The translations under genes and the position numbers were made by a program. The notes beneath the pieces are model-generated. The model made no database searches. It was not told the DNA's origin and saw only the letters and a list, made by a program, of their open reading frames with translations. Shown piece after piece: positions 59,987-64,000 of a stretch of 64,000 bases of DNA. Source of the DNA: Tetrahymena thermophila SB210 (taxonomy: Eukaryota; Ciliophora; Oligohymenophorea; Hymenostomatida; Tetrahymenidae); NCBI RefSeq assembly GCF_000189635.1, contig NW_002475923.1, positions 372,001 to 436,000 on the forward strand, read 5' to 3'. Within the stretch, counting starts at the first letter, position 1; each line of letters starts with the position of its first letter.

Positions 59987-62900
59987 TCATTTAATGTATT
60001 TCGATATTTAGTTCTCTTGTATCATGTATTAGCAATAGCTGTAATCCTTTTAAATTAATTTATTAAAATTTTTTGAGAGTTAAGTTTCTTAATTATTAAG
60101 CAGTAAAAGATATAGACTTTACGATAATTAGTATTTTCCTTATGCCTAGAAAATCTTAGCTTTGAGGTAAGTTTTTTATGGGCTTTAAAATTAAAGATTC
60201 TCAATTTGCTATAGAATTATAATAGCTTGTTCATAATTTTAGCTGTTTACTAGCAAATTTAGAGTTTATAGCATGCTCTTGCAATGGAATGGGTCTAGTT
60301 TTAAAACTAAACTAAAGCATTACAATGATTATTATTCTTATCCTAATAAATCATAATAGCATTTCCCTATCATATACATGCACTCTATTTTTCGATAGTT
60401 GTGATTATAGCATTCTTAGAATAATTATATCAAACTTTTGCAATCGAGTTAATTTTTTATAAAGTCTGTGTTGAAAATATCAGTTTATTGCTCTTAATAA
60501 TAAAAAATTATCAAATTAATATATTCGTTGTATTTTTAAACTGCAAAATCAAACAAAAACTCCAAATAACTAATAAAAGCATTTCTAGATAAATTTATTA
60601 CAAAAATTTACTCTCTTTCATGATAAAAACCTATACCATTATTTAGGAATATTAATTTTTTAAGTACTCTAATTTATTTTTATAATTTGTTTTGAACTTA
60701 ATTATTACAGAGAATTTCCCAAGCTTACTAATATTACTATTTAGATTAATTAGTATCCTATACATGATACATGTAAATAAAACCTCTTAATATATGGCAT
60801 TCTATTTTGATTGACAGATTTTAACACTCAGAGATAATTTAAAGTTAATTTAAAGCTGATTAATAATCATCTAGTTTAAAATTAATGAGGGCATTCAAAT
60901 AAGAAGCTACATCTAAATTTTCGATTGGGTTTTATTCAAAGAAATTATTTAGAAGATATTTAGATATTTCTAAGTTACCAATTCTATAATTTAACAAAGA
61001 ATAATCTAAAATAAGCTAAGTCAAATATTAACTACTAATTGATTCAAACAAATTATTATTTTTAATGAATTAAAAGCCTTATTTGAAAAGAATTAAAGCC
61101 ATATTATAATCATTTAAATTATGATAGTAAATATACCCAACTTAAAATAGTAAAAAAAATGATAATTGAACGAATTTTAAATTCATTGAAACTTGATAAT
61201 GATAAAGTGCTTTCCTATTGTTCTCAAAAATATATTAAAACAAAAAGCCTAGCTAGGCATGAATAAACCATTAACTTCTATTCTAGCTTAGTTTAATAGA
61301 ATTAATAAAATTTTAAATGGAGCAATCAGCTTGTTTATTAAAGAATTGAATGAATCCTAGCTAATTAAGCCGTTGAGGGTCGTTAAAATTGAATTTTAGT
61401 TATTTTTCTAAAAATAGCTTAGAAAGCTGCAATTTATCTAGATGAAAATAACACGAAGCAGAAAAAAAACTCATGAGTTAAGAATTCATTTCTTTTTTGC
61501 TTAGAGTCTAAGTCATTATTTGCTTATATCTTTTACAAAGCTCAACTAATTACTCTTCATTCAAGCTATTAAACAGTCTGAGAAAACTCTCTTAATCAAA
61601 AGGATCTTCGCACAAATTTTTACATAAATTTTCCATAGAATAAGTTTCATCTTCTTCTTTAACTTAATTTTATAAAGAATCTTGTACTTTGCCATTTTTA
61701 GAAATATCCTATACCTCTATTTGTTACAATTCAATTTTTTTTATTTGATACTTAGGCAAAGCAAATTAAACTTATAGTTCTTACTAACATTTTAATTACT
61801 CCAACTACGAGTCTTAAAAAGAATCTATTTCAAATTCTTTTTTTACTATTTACTTTTATTTTTTTATTTTTTTTGATTGTTTAATTTTTTTAAACTAGTT
61901 TTTATTTTCATTACAAAGTTCGTTGTTTTATTTATTTTAGCTCTTTAAATCTTCTTATTTATATTATATATCTTAACTTTCATTTTCTTCATTCATGGCA
62001 TCTTAAATTTTATTATCATTTTAACAGTTTTGTTAGGATTGGTCAATTAATTAAGAATCGGATATGATTTGTTTACTAACTAAAAAAAGAGAATTTTGAA
62101 TACAATTTATTTAGTGCTCATGCTCTTATTGAGTATTTTCAAGAATATGATCAATTGAATGCTTTTCATCTTAACTATTTTTAGATATTTATTCTATTGT
62201 TTCTTGCTAAGAATTACTCTAAGTTGAATCTGTTTATAATAAGAAACCAAGTAAATTTCTTCTTTATTTGGCTAATTACCTGAAATTTTCAAATTTTTTT
62301 TCTTGATTATTACGTCTATTTTTCCTTTCTAAAGCTTTTTCTTGCTCTAATTTCTTTTTCTCAATTTCTTTTTGGAGATTTTTTTCTTTTCTCTCAGCTT
62401 ATTTTTGCAATGTGTATGAAAAAATATCTTTTATATTTATTGAATCATTTAATATTTTTTCAGAGGGGATTCCTTTAATAAAGTAATTATTTTTATATAA
62501 ACTTAAAAAGCTCAAAAAAAATGTTTAAATTAACAAATTTATACAGTTAGAGTTTAATAATTGTTGCAGTAAAGAGCTCAATTGTTAATCGTTTAATTCG
62601 TTTTAAAATACTTTTTAAAGTTCATAGAATATTTTCTTTTAATCAGGCTGATCTGATAATTATTAAATTTTATCAACTAAATTATTTTTATTCTAAAATG
62701 TAGGAAAGAGTTTGTCTATAAATTCCTCTAAAATTTCTTTATCTTTAGAAAAAGTTAATAGGCCTAAAGTTTAAACTGACCTTTCTTAATAATTTAAATC
62801 AAATTTTTTAAGAGTTTTAATCATTAAATCAAAAATATCTTTATTGTAAATTTCTAATGAATAAACTTCATAAAAGCATTAAAAAGTTGATTATATATCA

Positions 62901-63724
62901 TATTAGGAAGAGAAAGAATCAACAAGAAAAAGAAGAGACTCTATTAATTTGCTTTTAAAATCCTCTAAAAGCTTTAATTCTCTGCTATAATTTTGTTTTT
63001 AATTCAAATTCTATAAATATTTTAAAACCTATTACTCTTAATTACAAATAATTGTTAATTTTTGTAAGTATTTCAAGCAATATTAATTTGTATTAGAATC
63101 TTAATTCAATTAAATGTATTCTTACAATAAATTGCTAATTAATTCTGATCTCATTTCTATGATTTAACTGCACTTTTATTCAAAATATATTTTGAATTAT
63201 TCCATGTTTTCATCATTAAATGATTTTATTTCATCTGAATTAAAATATAATTTAAATTGATCCATTACTTTTTCAAATACTCTTTTTTCTAAGATATGGT
63301 CAATAGAAATTATTTAATTAATTTGCATTAAAATTGATTTTTTATTCTCTTTATCTGAGTCATACTATCTTATTAAATTAATAACTTTCATTTCTATAAA
63401 ATCTCTATCAAAACTTTGATAGTATTAACTTATTTTTAAGCATTGCTTAATCATAAAATGATGAATATCATTTTAATTCTTTTAGTAGATTTAAAATTTT
63501 TAAAGACTACTCTATGTTGTTAGCAAAAGATATGTGAAATCTGATAATTTTTTTTTAAATTTACTAAAAACATCTAAAAAAGACTATTTTTTTTCTATTA
63601 TATCAGAAAATCTAACTATGTAGCTTTCATCTTGCTTATGCAAACTAATCTGATTTATCTATTATTCTATAATAATTCTATCAGTATCTTCGCACCAAGG
63701 GCTAAAGCAAACTTTTTAAATCAT
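59987..63724 (-). CDS. intronless TPR / coiled-coil protein, 1245 aa
   Basis: One uninterrupted frame of 3738 nt on the minus strand, ATG at 63722-63724, TGA at 59987-59989; another TGA lies three codons upstream of the ATG, so it is complete. Residues about 1-420 are helical and resemble a HEAT/ARM-like scaffold (no named match). About 430-500 is a strongly charged coiled coil (QKQAERKEKNLQKEIEKKKL). About 500-700 is Q/N/S-rich and probably disordered, and about 700-850 is basic with Q. About 860-1220 holds helical pairs with tetratricopeptide character (YNMALILFKQGFQFIKNNNL, ASYLNALINFKLDDYQSALN, CYYDLLGQEQQSLQCFSLVL and then KLDPFHCKSML, NSQNYEQAIIILQQIENL, AKIFQAQGKYQLSQSLYLLL). Probably a protein-interaction scaffold. 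Absence of introns over 3.7 kb is unusual for this window. Confidence 0.78.
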
Positions 63725-64000
63725 CTAAACTCAAATTAATTTTTTTTCTCAATAATTAATTAAAAATATTAAGTTAGCAGAGAATTTTAAAATATAGAAA
63801 ATTAAATTCTAATTATTTTCATTTTGTTAAATTAATTAAAATTTAATTAATTTTATTAAATTTCTAATTATTTTCATATTATTAACTAACTAAAGCATGC
63901 TATATACAATAAATTAAAAATATAACAATAATTATCTTAAATTTAATATTGATTAATTGCAATTCATAAAGCAAAAATAGTTAGTCAATATTGGTTTAAT
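63725..64000. other. intergenic, AT-rich, window end
   Basis: Upstream flank of the TPR gene. AT-rich with repeated TCTAATTATTTTCAT words (63809 and 63866). No coding frame. Confidence 0.6.

Overview
The window looks like a piece of ciliate macronuclear chromosome, most probably Tetrahymena or a close relative. It is extremely A+T-rich. Coding regions read through many in-frame TAA and TAG codons as glutamine, and only TGA ends genes. Introns are short, AT-rich and GT-AG. One gene encodes a mucocyst granule-lattice-type protein. A standard-code ORF scan cuts nearly every real gene into pieces, so I built the gene models by reading TAA/TAG as Gln. I joined exons only where splice phase matched and checked exon lengths for phase. 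Product calls rest on motifs and remembered family patterns, not on database searches.

Layout, left to right. 128-3062 (+): the 3' part of a transportin (importin-beta-type karyopherin), 8 exons. 4657-6639 and 7250-8853 (+): two adjacent paralogues sharing a PAS-like domain. 10699-11819 (-): an FCP1/SCP-type DxDxT phosphatase. 12909-13906 (-) and 13978-14893 (+): two small divergent genes of unknown function. 16963-19178 (+): a TBC-domain Rab GTPase-activating protein. 22995-24747 (+): a granule lattice (GRL-type) secretory cargo protein. 26112-27023 and 27340-27900 (-): two multi-pass membrane proteins. 28103-29130: a tandem repeat of about 340-350 bp, three copies. 29233-32729 (-): a complete penicillin-acylase-family Ntn hydrolase.

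33544-47623 (-) is the most striking part. Four intact tandem paralogues encode a two-helix membrane protein of 756-768 residues, with the same exon phases and the same flanking blocks. They are separated by spacers carrying a satellite of about 180 bp in very different copy number. Then come a Q-rich coiled-coil protein (48847-50641, +), a large coiled-coil protein (52181-55498, +), an extended SDR reductase with an N-terminal MGCSGSS acylation-like motif (56852-58166, -), a pyroglutamyl-peptidase I (58542-59231, +) and an intronless 1245-residue TPR/coiled-coil protein (59987-63724, -).

I see no operons, IS elements, CRISPR arrays, tRNAs or rRNAs. Genes are monocistronic, separated by long AT-rich intergenic DNA, and the neighbours do not form an obvious pathway. 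What links parts of the window is local duplication: the PAS-like pair, the four-copy membrane array and several noncoding tandem repeats.
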